Counted from the first letter of the stretch, positions 21,445 through 33,392 are shown. The stretch: DNA of 64,000 bases from Hysterangium stoloniferum (GCA_015178975.1 WHVD01000078.1:124001-188000), one strand, 5' to 3'. Notes: generated by a model from the letters alone, not told the origin. Numbers and translations are program-made.

Positions 21445-22401
21445 ATGGGACCAAAACCAATGCCACGCAGAGCAATGCTGACTGCCGGTCCTTCCACGGA
21501 CAACCTTTATCAGGCACTGCTCACCCAAATTTTGGCGCAGCGGGAGGAGCAACGACGACAATGGGAGGAGGCCGAAAAAGAAGCCAGGGAGGTTGAGGAT
21601 GCCCTGGATAGAAAGTACCAGGCAGCTTTGGCCACGGAGAAAGTGGCAGAGGAGAAGAGGAAGAGGGATGAGGAAGAGGCTGTGTGGGTTGCCGCAGAGA
21701 AAGCCCGGGCGGCTGTGGAGAGGGCCGCGGTAGTCGTGGGCAAGGTAAGTCCCTGTTCAACTTGTCGTTGTTTTTTTTTGACTTGGCATTTTCAGTGCAA
21801 GGTGACAGAAGTTGAGTCCAAGTTCAAGGGGGAGCTGGAGAGCCCCCAAAAGGTAAGCCTCGGATCTGTGGGATAACCGGGGAACTAACCATATCAACAG
21901 AAGGCAAGGAAGGCAGCACCAGTCTGCCTACCCACACGGAATGACCTGTGGTGTTCCAGTTGTAATGACCGGAACACTGAATGCAATCAAAAGTCTGGCT
22001 GGGGCCTGGGCTGCTACCAATGTGCGCACCTCAAAGCAAGGTGTTCTTTAGTTCATGAGCAGGCTGTGGGGTCTGGGGTGTGAGACATTAGCGGGTTGGA
22101 TGGATTTTCCAGGTTGGACGAAGTCCTGGGTCAGATCACCAAGGGCATTGAGGCCCAAAACGAGTTGCTCCAGAAGAGCAACAAGGTTCACATTGTGGTG
22201 GCGAAGGAACTGTGCAGATTCTGTGAGGAGTTTTGGAGATTCCTGGCAGAGTATGGCAGCTATATGTATGAAGAGCCGCAAGTTGGGAGTTCCGAGGATG
22301 CTGGGTCAGATGAGGACAGGGTTGCCGCAGAGGTCACAGAGCTCCCTGAGGAGATGGCTGAGGAAGTGGGAAAAAAGCACAGTCCCATAAATGTAGACTG
22401 A
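21445..22401 (+). CDS. antisense accessory gene of Gypsy-2: coiled coil plus Zn2Cys6-like cluster
   Basis: Three coding parts with GT-AG introns: 21445-21744, 21796-21852 and 21901-22401. The first is a long charged coiled coil (QREEQRRQWEEAEKEAREVE). The third opens with six cysteines spaced C-x2-C-x6-C-x9-C-x2-C-x6-C (CSSCNDRNTEC then CYQCAHLKARC), which fits the fungal Zn2Cys6 pattern, then a second helical part (LDEVLGQITKGIEAQNELLQ) and an acidic tail. The third part has one apparent break or a very short extra intron. It ends about 200 bp from the pol stop, tail to tail. Gypsy-3 and Gypsy-A have the same gene in the same place. DNA binding or transcription control is inferred only from the cysteine pattern; a packaging or coiled-coil partner role is as possible. 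Confidence 0.72.
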
Positions 22402-22601
22402 AAAAGTAGAATAGAAATTGATAATGATTTTTTTTTTGAAAGTAAAAGTAAAGCATGAAAAAAGACATAAGATCAAAGTTCACGGAAAATCTGCTTAAGG
22501 ACTTGAAAGACATGTCAAAACCTGTAAAAGCAAAGAGAGACATAGGGTGAGAGGGAATATGAAAATGAGTCCAAATGTAACACGGCGTCCACAGAGTGCG
22601 G

Positions 22602-23800
22602 TCAGAGAGACGATAGTGGCCCAGGTTTGAGTTGGTAAGCTGTATGAAAGTCAGTAATGATTTCCGTGGCATTACCGAGTTCCGTGGCCAAAATCCAAGA
22701 AGTTTCTTCATTGGTGCCCTCGTAACCTGCCCACTTGACCAAGTAAAGCAGTTTACAAGTGCGTCGACACTTGTCAATTTTCGAATCTAAAATTTGCGAG
22801 ATTTCAAACTCGGGTTCTCCATCAATAATGACTGGAGGAGGCAGAGATTGCACGTGATCCGGGATAGTGTTAGCAGTACAAGGTTCTAACATAGAAACAT
22901 GAAATACCGGGTGTACCACACACATGCTATCTGGAAGCCGTAGAGTCCAAGAGACTGAACCTACTTGTGTGATAATTTCAAACGGACCTAAATATTTTTC
23001 AGCAAGCTTTTTTGATGGACGGGTAGTCCGGAAGGATTGAGCTTTGACAAAAACATGATCGCCAATCTTGAAGTTGGGTGGCAGGATCCAGTGTTTGTCC
23101 GCTGAATGTTGATATTGCTCTTGGGCAGACATTATTGCAGTCTGGAGTTCCTTGTGGAGCTTGTGGAGGTCCATGGTGAACTCTTGAGCACGAGCAGAGG
23201 CAAGATTTTGTTCTGGATGTACTGTAATATTTGGAATATATCCTTTATTTGCAAAGAACGGGGAAATGCCAGTAGTGGCCAAAGGTGCATTGTTGTAAGC
23301 AAACTCTGCAAGTGGTAACAAGGATTTCCAATTGTCCTGTTGGTAGTTGCAATATATGCGGAGATATTGTTCCAATGTCTGATTGACACATTCGGTTTGT
23401 CCGTCGCCTTCCGGGTGATGTCCGGATGTGAAATGTAATGTCATGTCCAAGGATTTCCCGAGGGATCTAAAGAAGTGAGAGATGAACTCTGATCCTCGAT
23501 CGGAAGTCATGTGGGACGGAACTCCATGCTTGGAAAATACATGGATGATAAAAAGTTCCGCTAACTGCATGGACGTAATTGTGTCATAAGTAGGGATGAA
23601 TATGTATACCTTGTTTTGAGAATCTGTCAACAACAACTAGAATGGTGGAAAAGCATTCGGAGTCCAGTAGGTGTTCAATGAAATCCATAGAGATAGAATT
23701 CCATGGGTGGTTTGGTACCAGGAGTTGTTTGAAAAGGCCGTATGGCTTGTGTTGCTGAGATTTCGAGTGGGGACAAGTAGTGCAAGATTTCAATAGTGCT
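22602..23800 (-). pseudogene. Gypsy-2 integrase with C-terminal chromodomain
   Basis: A 344-codon open stretch (22602-23636) covers most of the DDE core (FTSGHHPEGDGQTECVNQTLEQ, catalytic Glu region), the C-terminal domain and a chromodomain (LLYLVKWAGYEGTNEETSW). The zinc-binding part is at 23584-23793. The chromodomain places the element among the chromoviruses and is known to guide insertion to marked chromatin. Fossil. Confidence 0.88.
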
Positions 23801-23839
23801 TAACAAATCCATGGAGTCTGGGCCAAGTGTATTCTCTTA

Positions 23840-25449
23840 TCAATGATAGAGTTTTGTTGTACCCGAAATGTCCTGAGAGTGGATGATCATGTTTGTATTG
23901 AAGTATCCTGAGGCAGAGGCCATTGGAGTCCGGTACATAGATTTGATTGTCAAGTCTAATGAAACCATGCTGATCAAGAGACCAGGTTGATCGGGGTCCA
24001 TGGGATTGTCAAGGTGAGCTTTAGTTATCGGGTCTAGTGGAATTGCCGATAGAATATCTTGATGTAACTTTTCAATGTCCATAATGATAATTCCACAGAC
24101 AATGGGATTGATGAGGAAAGTTGTGCGGACTGATGCGGTAAGTTGCTGATTCGTGAAAATAGGTTTCAGGTTGTGCGGGTTTACCGTGGCATAGTCATTG
24201 CTCCCCTCTTTAGGATAGACATCCCATTGTCTAGTTAAAGCGTCGGGTTTGCCGTCAAGACGGCCGGGTCGAAAACAGATAATCATGTTGAAGGTAGATA
24301 GATATTCAGACCAGTGGGCCTGCTGGCAGGTCAAAAGTTTTGTGGTAGAAAAGTATTCCAGGTTTTTGTGATCTGTTACAACGTCAATGGGAGTTCCCGA
24401 GCCTTCCAAATAGTGTCACCATGCTTTGAAAGCTGAAAAGATTGCCAGGAGTTCCTTATCATGAATGTCCAGTTGAGCTCTGCTCCGGTAAAAGTCCGGG
24501 ACAGAAAAGCCACGGGGTGGACTTCTCCGTCGGAGTCCTGGATAGACAGAATGGCTCCAAGTGCATAATCCGAGGCGTCCATTTCGACAATGAGCAGGAA
24601 GTCCGGTTTCCAATGTGACAGAATAGGAGCTGAAGAAAAAGAATTTTTTAAAAGATTGAAAGCTTTTTGACACTTATCATTAAAATTCCATGGAGTATCC
24701 TTACATGTAAGATGGGTAAGGGGTACTGTGATGTCGGAATATCCACGGATAAACCATCTGTAAAAATTGGCAAAGCCAAGGAAGGATTGTATATCTTTAA
24801 CGTTTCAGGGTTCAGGCCAATCTTTGATGACTTGTACTTTAGTTTCGTCCATGCAGAGTCCATCGGGTCCCATAATGAAACCCAGGTATTCCACGGAGTC
24901 CGTGTCAAAAGTACATTTCTTACCATTTGCGAATAAACCATGTTGTCTGAGTCTCTGGAGAACTTCACAGACTTGTTTGTCATGTTCCGTGGGATTCTCG
25001 GAGTAGATAAGAATGTTGTCCAAGTAAACAATAACGCATATATCGAGCATGTCAGAGAAAATGTCATTGATAAAACACTGAAAAACAGATGGAGCATTGG
25101 TGAGTCCAAGGGGCATCACCAACCACTCGAAGGCCCCATAGCGGGTTCTAAAAGTGGTTTTCCATTCGTTGCCCGTGGCGATCCAGACCAAGTGATATGC
25201 GTGTTTGAGATCTATTTTGGTGTAAATCGGGGCATTCTGCGAAGCATCGAGCAGATCAGATATGAGGGGGAGTGGATACTTATCCTTTTTGGTGACAGCA
25301 TTGAGTCCTCTAAAATCAACACATAGTTGAAGAGGTCCATCCTTTTTTCTGACAAACAGAACAGGTGCTCCAAAAGGAGACTTTGAGGGTCTTATAAAAC
25401 CTATGGACAAATGTTCATCCAGGAAATCGTGGATTGCAGAAAGTTCCAT
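23840..25449 (-). pseudogene. Gypsy-2 reverse transcriptase and RNase H
   Basis: RT at 24805-25449 (RLxVDFRGLN-type block, [25 protein letters not shown], then the VIVYLDxIL catalytic box) and RNase H at 24376-24582 (MDASDYALGAILS) with the connection domain after it. Fossil with several breaks. Confidence 0.88.
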
Positions 25450-25523
25450 GGACGAGAGCGGGTAAATACATATGTCCTAGGGGTGGCTGGGTGCCATCTT
25501 TGAGATCGATTTTTTAAGTCGTA

Positions 25524-26318
25524 TTATCTGTGGGGCGGAAACCGGTCAGCTTTCCACTTGCTAAAAACATCCACGAAGTCATGATATTTCTCTGGGACAC
25601 CTTCTAGGTCAGCGGCTTGCTCAGATTCGGATACTGGAGTTGAAAAATGTCCAGTTGCTTCATCAATTTCTAAGTTGATAGTGAATGCCTGGGACCCATC
25701 CATTTTTGAAGCCCTAATAAAAGCTGCAGCATTAATCAGAGGAATAGACGGAGGTGCCGTGGGTTCCGGGGAAGCCATGGGTGCCGTAGGGATCACAGGA
25801 GTCCTCGAGACTGCAGGTGCTGGGAAGGCCATGGGTGCTGTGGAGGCCAGGATGGGCGCAGTTTCCTCGGCTGCTGCGGGAGTCTGGAATGTTATACTGT
25901 TAGCTATCCAGTCAATCAACAGATTGTAGCAGGTAAGCCAGCTGTGTCCAAGGACCACTGAGCAACTTGAGTCTAACTGGGTCACATAGAAAGTGACCAA
26001 TTGAGATGTTCCACATGGGAAACAGATGGGTAAATCACAAGCTTGGGTAACAACCGAATTACTTGTGCCATCAAAGAGGTGGAGGCCAACGGGATTTATC
26101 GGATAAGTTGGCAACAAATGTTTTTGTGTGAATTTTGTATCTAAAAAACAATGAGTTGAGCCTGAATCTATAAGAGCTGAAAAAATGAATTTCGGAATCA
26201 TATTAGACATAAGTTTAATGAAAAATAAATCAGAATGTGAAAGAGTGGATGCATTGAGATGGGTAAACTCTTGAATGCACAGAGAGGCAATGCAACCCCC
26301 AACCCATGTGAAGTCCAC
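25524..26318 (-). pseudogene. Gypsy-2 protease region
   Basis: Aspartic protease with [18 protein letters not shown] and [19 protein letters not shown], followed by an Ala/Pro-rich spacer that leads to RT. Fossil. Confidence 0.82.
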
Positions 26319-26419
26319 GGGGTTGCTTACCCTTTTTTCGAGTCAGAAGCCAGTTTGTCCTTTGACGGGGATTCCGTGGAGACCTTGGCTGTTCGACCCT
26401 TTGAAGAGTTTGCTTTTGC

Positions 26420-28031
26420 CAGCGGACATTCCAGGACTCAATGACCGGGTTTCCCACACAAGAGACAGAGGTTATTGTCCATGCGACGTTGTCTTTCCTG
26501 TGGGGTCAATTTGCCATCAGGTCCAAGTTTGCCTGAGAGGTCGGATTTTCCGGCTTGCTTGCCAGACTGTTGACCCTTGTTATTGTCCTTGTTGTTGTTG
26601 TTAGAAGACTTTTTGTCGTTCTTCTTGTCAGATTGCATGGAGTTTTGGCTGCTGGTTGATGAGTTGTTGTTGTTGGTTTTATTGGCCGTGGACTTGTTTA
26701 CTTTGTCCATGGAGGTCTTGCAAGCAACTTCCGTGCGACATTCCCAATAACATGTGTCCGCGTTTTGAGCTTTGAGGTGCATACGGGACAGGGTTTTTGG
26801 CTTGCCATCTTCTCCTTTCGAGACTTCATTTTTAAGGTGGGATGGCAGACTGGCATAGAATTGGTGGCAGAGAGTGGGATCACCCCACTGATAACAAGTG
26901 TCATGAATCAATTATTCTTCTATAAAGTCGAATAATATTCTACTAATCGAACTCGAAAGCCTCATTCGACGAAGTATATATTCGCCCTGTTGATGAAGTA
27001 AGAGGCTGTTACCAGTCGCGAGAACTCATGGAAGTATTTGTCGAAGAAGTTATGACAAGATAGATTACTAATATCACTAATATACAGATATTTCAACTGA
27101 CTTCCCTTGCTCCTTTTGTAGCCCTTTTATGCTTTTCTTCATATCGTGATCACTATGTTATGAACTAATAATGAAATCATACATGACATTGAAATGAGAC
27201 ATGTTGAAAGAGATTCAATGTTGTCAAATAATGTTCAGGTTTCTCAAGTCGAATTCGATGTGTCGAAGAGTTGTCGAATATTACCTTTGATTGTTTGTGA
27301 CAGCTTTGTGACTTGTGATGGTTGTAACAACAAGCTGCAAGATTATTGAATTGGACAATGTAGTCCGTGATGTGCTGCATGTCCTTCATATGAAGATTTG
27401 TGAGGCTGTTCTCGGCTTCTCCTGTTGGGTCATACAGGCCAAACTTGGTTTCAAGCTCCTCAACAAAAGCATCCCAATCTTCAAGCCAAAGCGGCTCTTC
27501 CTCAGAAATTCCGCTAAAAGCCGGTTTGAACCATTTCAACGTGGATCCCGACAAGTATGAAAGTGCATAGTTGACTTTTCGGGAGTCCATGGAGAATGCA
27601 GCGGATCGATCGCAGAAATTGAAGCGACATTGCATGAGGAAAGTAGAGAGTTTGTTTGGGTTGGAACCTGTGAAGGGTTCCAGAGCATTGACTTTTGACC
27701 GTGGAGGTTCTTGTTCCTTTTTCTTTCGTTCTTCGAGCAGGTGTGTCATAAATTTATCTATAGTACCTGCTAAAAATTTAGAAGTAGGGTCCCCCAAGTG
27801 CGGTCGTTGACTAGGCAGAGGATTTTCGACACCTTTGCCCTTGTCGGGGGCCACGGATTTGTCCTTGTGCTTGGATTTGTCCTGGTTTTCCGGGACTTCT
27901 TTGATACAGGCTTCTTCCATGAGTTCCAATTGGTTTGCAAGCATCTGACTGGTATACAAAGTTAATGGGGAATGAAAAGTCGACGGTCCAGGTAATGATG
28001 CCTGTGTGTTCACTTTCTTTCTTGGTGGCAT
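26420..28031 (-). pseudogene. Gypsy-2 gag, split by a solo LTR
   Basis: Starts at 28031 (MPPRKKVNTQASLPGP). Capsid-like part with LSYLSGSTLKWFKPAF and FGLYDPTGEAENSL; the family A solo LTR at 26899-27329 splits it; beyond it come a Lys/Asn/Ser-rich linker and a CLLCGKPGH zinc knuckle near 26440. Fossil. Confidence 0.87.
26899..27329 (-). repeat. solo LTR, family A (431 bp), TSD ACAAG
   Basis: Starts TGTCATGAATC, ends GGTTGTAACA, flanked by ACAAG at 26894-26898 and 27330-27334. Sits inside Gypsy-2 gag. Confidence 0.95.
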
Positions 28032-28077
28032 ATTGAAAACAATCTGCGAGTCTTAGTCAGAAAATACTGTTAGGATA

Positions 28078-28882
28078 CGTACAGGGTGGGTTTCCGGAGA
28101 AACCTGCAGGATATCCGGTAGGACTTGGCTTCAGCTTATAGGCTGTGCCCTCACTAGATCATGTTGTCCAATTTCAGACAGACAGACGGGAATCCTGGGG
28201 AGTCCAGGCAGGGGTCGTGGGTCAAGGGGTCATAGGTCAGAGGTTGTGGGTCGTGAGTCGAGATTGGTGAGAGAGATAGATGTGCCGGAGCCCGTGGGCT
28301 CCGACTAGTGTGGGCGGTGTGATTCAAGTAGGGTTTTAGAGCAGAAAATGTATTAGATTACTGGGGGGAATCTAAGCTAATTTTCTGACTGGATTGTATG
28401 TACAACATCTGCCAGTTTAAATAGACCATGGAGTGAATGTCATACCGAATCCAGTAATGATGAAATGAAATGAGCAAAACATAAAACAGGACTAGTGAAC
28501 ACCAAATTGGTGTTAGGAACGGGATGGAATGGAGCGGAGTCCAAATAGTGACAAATCATAAACCATAACAGGAAACAGAGCGGGATCGGAGTCTGAATCG
28601 TGACAGGTCATTTGACTAAAACGGGAATGGGGCTCGGTTAGAGGCATGATGGGTTTTCTGAGCGGGGTCCAGTGACTGATGCGCGGGATGAGGTCGGAAA
28701 TAGACAGAGACGGAGTCTGGTGGGTTTTCCGATGACTGAAACACAATGTAATGAAGTCGAACGTAGACAAGTCTGACATACAGAGTCCGGTGGGAATTCC
28801 AGTAAACTGATAATGGGTGTGTATAGGGCACAGGTGCGTATAAGTTAGTGCCCAGAGTCTGGCAGGATTTCCAGTCATAACA
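28078..28882 (-). repeat. Gypsy-2 5' LTR (805 bp, family C)
   Basis: Partner of 20420-21234. Followed in element sense by GTATTTTCTGACTAAG, the same bases as in Gypsy-1, where the primer site should be; I could not match it to a tRNA end, so self-priming as in sushi/Tf1 relatives is possible. Confidence 0.95.
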
Positions 28883-29399
28883 CCATGCACAGACAGAGAT
28901 TCATTGCACTGTTTTTGGTGTGGAACACAAGGACACTTTCCAGCTGAATGCAAGTCAAAGCTCACAATGGCAGGAAAGACAGCAGCCCCAATCCCACACA
29001 GTGCCAGAAACAAGCACACCCTTGCCGCCCCCAATGGAAAACAATTCTACTTCAACTGGGCTCTTGGATCACAGTGCAAGTGAGGTGACAGCTGCACCAA
29101 CACTCATGCCTGCAGCATCTGCTTTGAGGACAACCACGGAGCAGGTGCCTGCAAACAGTTCTGACCCAAGATGGGTCACAATGCCGCTTGACCCCATCGA
29201 AGTGGCACATACATTAAGTAAATATGGCATTCAACAGGACTGGCAGCACGTTATAACTAGTTTAATTGAAGGATTCAACATTGGAGTAAAGGATCACATA
29301 TCACACACAGTAATTTTTCGAAAACCACAGCTCGGCATTAATAGACACAGGCTTTATAGACAACTACATTACAAGTAAACAGAAAATAGGGTGCTATTC

Positions 29400-30208
29400 C
29401 AGAGGCTTCACACCAGAGGAGCTGGAGCAGATTATTGGACCTTTCCAAACATCGCCCCTGGGGCTAATACCAAAACCGAATTCAAGTACTTACCACTTAA
29501 TACAAGACCTATCGTTCCCCTGAGAGGACCCAACTCACTCTTCCATAAACAGCTGCATAAACTCCAGTGACTTCCCAACAGAATGGGGCACCTTTGCAGA
29601 TGCCACAGCATTGATCCTCTCACTCCCAGAAGGTTCTGTAGCAGCTACTTTCGACATCTCAGCAGCATACCGAATGACGCCAGTAAAACTAGGCCAGCAG
29701 AATGCCTGTTGCATCTACTGGAAGGGCCTGGTGTATGTCGACCATGCAGTGGCATTCAGTTTGGCTTCGAGTGCCGGGGTATTCAGCAGCATAGCAGATA
29801 TGCTAATAGCGTTATATTGGAGAGCCAGCTTCAGATGCCTGCTCAAATGGGTAGATGATTTCCTGGCTGTGCAGCTCCCAGGACAGACATGGACAGAGGA
29901 TGATTTCATTGCCCTGATGGCACAGTTTGGTGTGCCATAGAGCCAAAGCAAAACAAGACCCTTTTCGTCAGTTCCAGAAATACATAGGTTTTTCATGGAA
30001 CCTGGACACCAAAATGGTATCAGTGCTGAAGGAGAAGCTGGATGCAGTGCTGGACTTGATCAAATGCTGGGCAGCAGAAGATGCATGTTTCTCAAGGAGG
30101 GAAGCAGACAGGCTGCATGGGAAATTAGTACACATCTCGTCTATTTTTCCATGGATAAGGCCTTTCTTACGATCCATTGCCTCCTTTGCGAACAACTTTG
30201 ATTCATGA
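29400..30208 (+). pseudogene. Ngaro reverse transcriptase
   Basis: The palm has a conserved FDISAAYRMTPV with the first catalytic Asp, then VAFSLASSAGVFSSIADM, and a KWVDDFLAV box in place of YxDD, as usual in this group. It is followed by FSWNLDTKMVSVLKEKLDA. Fossil with a few breaks. Confidence 0.8.
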
Positions 30209-30270
30209 AGAGCAGCATTCCCTCCAGGTGCAGCGGTCCAGGCCGATATATCGTGGATTCAGTATATAAT

Positions 30271-30606
30271 TCACCACCTACCAAATGAATTGCCAATCAC
30301 ATCGTCAGAGGTAGTGGACATGGGATGGTGGGGAGATGCCAGCACGTCCTTCAGGTTAGGTGTGGTGGTAGACAACCAGTGGGCAGCATGGAAGTGGGCA
30401 CCTGGCTTCAGGGTTGGCCCATATTGCCAGTGTGACATTGGCTGGGCAGAAGCAGTCACAATTGAAATGGGTCTGCGGGTGGCATTACAACAGGATTGGA
30501 TGCACCAGCGGAACCTGGCACATTCAATATTTTTGGTATGGTCAGACAACAGCAGTGTGGTCGCAGTTTTAAACAAAGGCTGATCGCGCAGCAAGGAGAC
30601 GAACAA
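30271..30606 (+). pseudogene. Ngaro RNase H domain
   Basis: MGWWGDASTSFRLGVVVDNQ carries the first Asp, and VWSDNSSVVAVLNKG the later Asp-Asn of an RNase H fold. Directly downstream of RT, in the order expected for DIRS-group retroelements. Fossil. Confidence 0.78.
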
Positions 30607-30846
30607 GATCCTAAAAGAGATTTACAAATTGTTAGTCACAAACCGAATACAGTTAAAGGCAATATATGTACCATCAAGGGACAATGTCGCAGATGCCCTC
30701 TCACAAGGACATATCGGTGAATTCCTCAAAGGTTTTCCAAAGGCCAACACACAGGCCAGAGTAGACATTCCTGGGCACCTAGTGCATTGGATCCAATCAT
30801 TGTAGCACTGGCGTTGACATCAGCACCATTTGCCCCTCCATTATGA

Positions 30847-31939
30847 ATGCTGGCGCTGAGCCAGTTGCAGGTAATTCCATCAGCACTCAGACCGCCATGT
30901 AAGGCAGGCGAGAGACTGTTCAAATGGAAAGGGGTCAACATCCCACTGCCATCCAAAATGCGACATCCAGTCTTACAGGCAATCACATCCTTAGCCTCAG
31001 AAGCTTCACTTAGGGAGGCAAATGGTTATGGAGCTGGCCTGCACAAATTTCACATCTTCTGCAATATTTTCTCCGTGGCCAAATCAGACAGGCTCCCAGC
31101 ATCCTTCCCAGTCTTACACTCCTTTGTATTATGGGCAGCAGCAGACCCAGCATTGCTGGGAGAGGGAGCTAGCTGCTGGGACGGCCTTTGAAACAATATC
31201 AGTCAGTGTAATGTGAAAGTACCTGTTAGCAATTAGGGCCTGGCACATAGCCCAAGGTTGGCCACCACCACTTTCAGATGATGAGTGCACAAGAGTAGAA
31301 TGGTCACTGCAGGGGTTAGATAACCTACAAGGTAATGCATGTAGACGGCCTCCAAGGCCCCCAGTGAAGTTGAGTATGCTGTTCACATTAAAGATGTCCT
31401 TGAACCTAGAGGACCCCTTTGACACCTGCATTTGGGCTGTATCAATGTGTGCCTTTTGGGGGCTGATGCATTTCGGAGAAGTCACTGTACCGTCTAGATC
31501 ACATTTTGACACCGGAAAGCACCTGAAACGAAAGGATGCCCTGATTAGTCGGGATGACAATGGAAAACACTACACATGCTTGGACTTACCTGCATCGAAA
31601 ACAGCCAAAGCTGGTAGCATGCAGTCAGTATTCCTGACAGAGCAACAAGGAACATGCCCAATTGAAGCCCTGATCAACTTATTGAGAGTTGTGCCAGCAG
31701 GGCCAGACAACCCACTGTTCTGCTGGCAAGACAACAAGGGTGATATCAGACCAGTAGTCAGAACAGCAGCACTCAAGTGGATAAATTCAATACTTACTCA
31801 AAAAGGATGGGGAACATCCTTTGGCCACTCATTTCATATTGGCAGTGCTTCCTTTTTCCTGGCACAGGGAGTCGATCCTGAAATAGTAAGGTTAGCAGGC
31901 AGATGGAAGTCACTAGCATATCAAACATACATACATTAG
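30847..31939 (+). pseudogene. Ngaro tyrosine recombinase
   Basis: The N-terminal SAM-like part is at about 30960-31200, the catalytic part at 31364-31939. FWGLMHFGEVTVPSR matches the box of the first catalytic Arg in this group, and the C-terminal boxes are GHSFHIGSASFFLAQGV, IVRLAGRWKS and YQTYIH with the Tyr. This replaces the DDE integrase of LTR elements and inserts a circular intermediate without TSD. Fossil, a few breaks. Confidence 0.82.
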
Positions 31940-32053
31940 GGCCTTCGAACAAATCACATCATATCATTTGAGGAATCTTTCCGCCAGAACAGCAGCTGCC
32001 TAGAGTTGGGTGGGCAGTGTAGCCTTGCCGTGTTTGTAGGCAGCCTTTGTGGG

Positions 32054-32152
32054 TGAGCGGTGAGTCTTCTCACGCTTACATGGAGAGCTAATGCTCTCCC
32101 CCTACCCAACCATACAGCTTGCAGATATCAGTCCGAGTTGGACAAGGCTGGA
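32054..32152 (+). repeat. Ngaro internal repeat B1
   Basis: About 98 bp, matches B2 at 32461-32557 with few differences (shared GAGAGCTAATGCTCTCC and AGTTGGACAAGGCTGGA). Abuts A2 directly. Confidence 0.88.
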
Positions 32153-32328
32153 TAGTGTTGAGTGTTGCACGATCCCACGCTTGCCAGGAAAGTGCGACAC
32201 TCAACATCCAGCTGAGCGAATGGAGGACTCCCATGCCTCCTGCTTCCTGACGACGACAATTGATTTACAGTCATTATAATTTTTCACCCATTCCACATCA
32301 TCGTTCCTTTATCTTTCTGAATTTGTGT
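32153..32328 (+). repeat. Ngaro internal repeat A2
   Basis: Matches A1 over 176 bp. Together with B1 it forms the internal B1-A2 junction of split direct repeats. Confidence 0.88.
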
Positions 32329-32460
32329 ACCCACCCACCCTCACCCTCATGCTGAGAACATTATTGATACAGTAAATAGCCAAATTAATGGATCAAGAGT
32401 AATTGGATTTTCTTGGATGATTATTGCAAAGTTGTAGAAGCATGGGGATGCCCACCCTCC

Positions 32461-32557
32461 TGAGTGGTGAGTCTTCCCACGCTTATGTGGAGAGCTAATG
32501 CTCTCCCACCCAACCATACAGCTTTGCAGATATCAGTCCGAGTTGGACAAGGCTGGA
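32461..32557 (+). repeat. Ngaro terminal repeat B2
   Basis: Second copy of B; marks the right end of the element. A 132-bp segment of unknown role (32329-32460) separates it from A2. Confidence 0.85.
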
Positions 32558-33392
32558 CATAGGGGCTGTAGCCTCTTCACCTTGATAAGTGGCATGTTGG
32601 TGCCAAGTGGTGGTGTAGGCAGGTGAACGTTAATGTTAAGAATGTTTTTATCAAAAATGCATCCTATGTGCTTCTGATGGAATTCTTTACTTGACCACTT
32701 TATGGAAATGGGAGCAGGTTCAAAGGGCGATAAAAGGCTTGATGAGATATTACATATAATAGTTTAGGGTTCCTTTTAGGTTTGAGAGAGGTTCTCTTTA
32801 TTTATTAAAATAGTTTTAGAGTTTAGAATTTAGGGTGTATGGTTTCCTTTTCCTATCAAAGCTCCTATTGATTTAGTAAAATTATGTCAAAATCATTATA
32901 AATGATTTTGAGATCAATCAAAATTCTCTTGGAATTCCCTTCGAGCTTTTTAAGTTTTAGAGTTCCATTAAACTCATTGTGAGGTATCAGCATTATCTCA
33001 TAAGGTTCTCTTAATTTTCTTTGAATTATTTAATATTTTCTCGAATTTATTGTATTTTTATTATATTTTTATTGTGAAATATAAGGCCTTATTCCTTTTG
33101 ACTTCACATAATAATAGCATATATGAGCTCATATAATGCTATTATATCTTAATTAATTTATTATAATTTTTAACTAATTATTTATATTTTATTTACTTAG
33201 TTATTGCCTTGTGGCACCTTGCTGCAGCCTTGTTTGCACTTTCTTGGTGTCATGTGACTTATTAGATAAGCCTCTGGTGTTGGGATATCATACAAGTCAC
33301 AGATGTGACTACTCAAGTCATTATTTGTTTCTGAGGCTCACCATGGTCCAAGTGTTGGAGATATAGTCTGGGAGAGATGTCAGCAGAGATCT
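32558..33392. other. AT-rich stretch without a gene
   Basis: About 830 bp, strongly AT-rich from 32760. The part near 33040-33130 (TATAAGGCCTTATTCCTTTT) resembles 51590-51640 in the insert at 51285, so this may be an old LTR of that kind. No coding sequence, no tRNA. Confidence 0.45.

Larger units (their letters stand above)
20420..28882 (-). mobile_element. Gypsy-2: full-length chromovirus, TSD CCATG
   Basis: 8463 bp, transcribed on the minus strand from the 5' LTR 28078-28882 to the 3' LTR 20420-21234, with CCATG at 20415-20419 and 28883-28887. Inside are gag, protease, RT, RNase H, integrase and a chromodomain, plus a gene on the opposite strand next to the 3' LTR (21445-22401). A purine-rich tract, AAAGGGAGGGTAC in element sense, abuts the 3' LTR. 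The two LTRs differ by several percent by eye, mostly transitions, and gag-pol has roughly six to eight breaks besides the family A solo LTR inserted in gag. Confidence 0.95.
14347..32557 (+). mobile_element. Ngaro-like tyrosine-recombinase retroelement, opened by two insertions
   Basis: The element has split direct repeats in the order A1 (14347-14524), coding region, B1 (32054-32152), A2 (32153-32328), B2 (32461-32557), the hallmark of Ngaro/PAT retroelements. The coding region gives a gag-like open frame, RT, RNase H and a tyrosine recombinase, all on the plus strand. Two insertions with TSDs split it: a solo LTR at 15724-20322 (TSD CATTG) and Gypsy-2 at 20420-28882 (TSD CCATG). Subtracting these leaves about 5.1 kb, a normal size for the group. 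It has several breaks and is the oldest layer of this 18-kb nest. Confidence 0.87.

Noticed and set aside
29715-29996. Minus-strand open frame opposite the Ngaro RT
   Set aside because: Shadow of the RT coding strand, with no motif.
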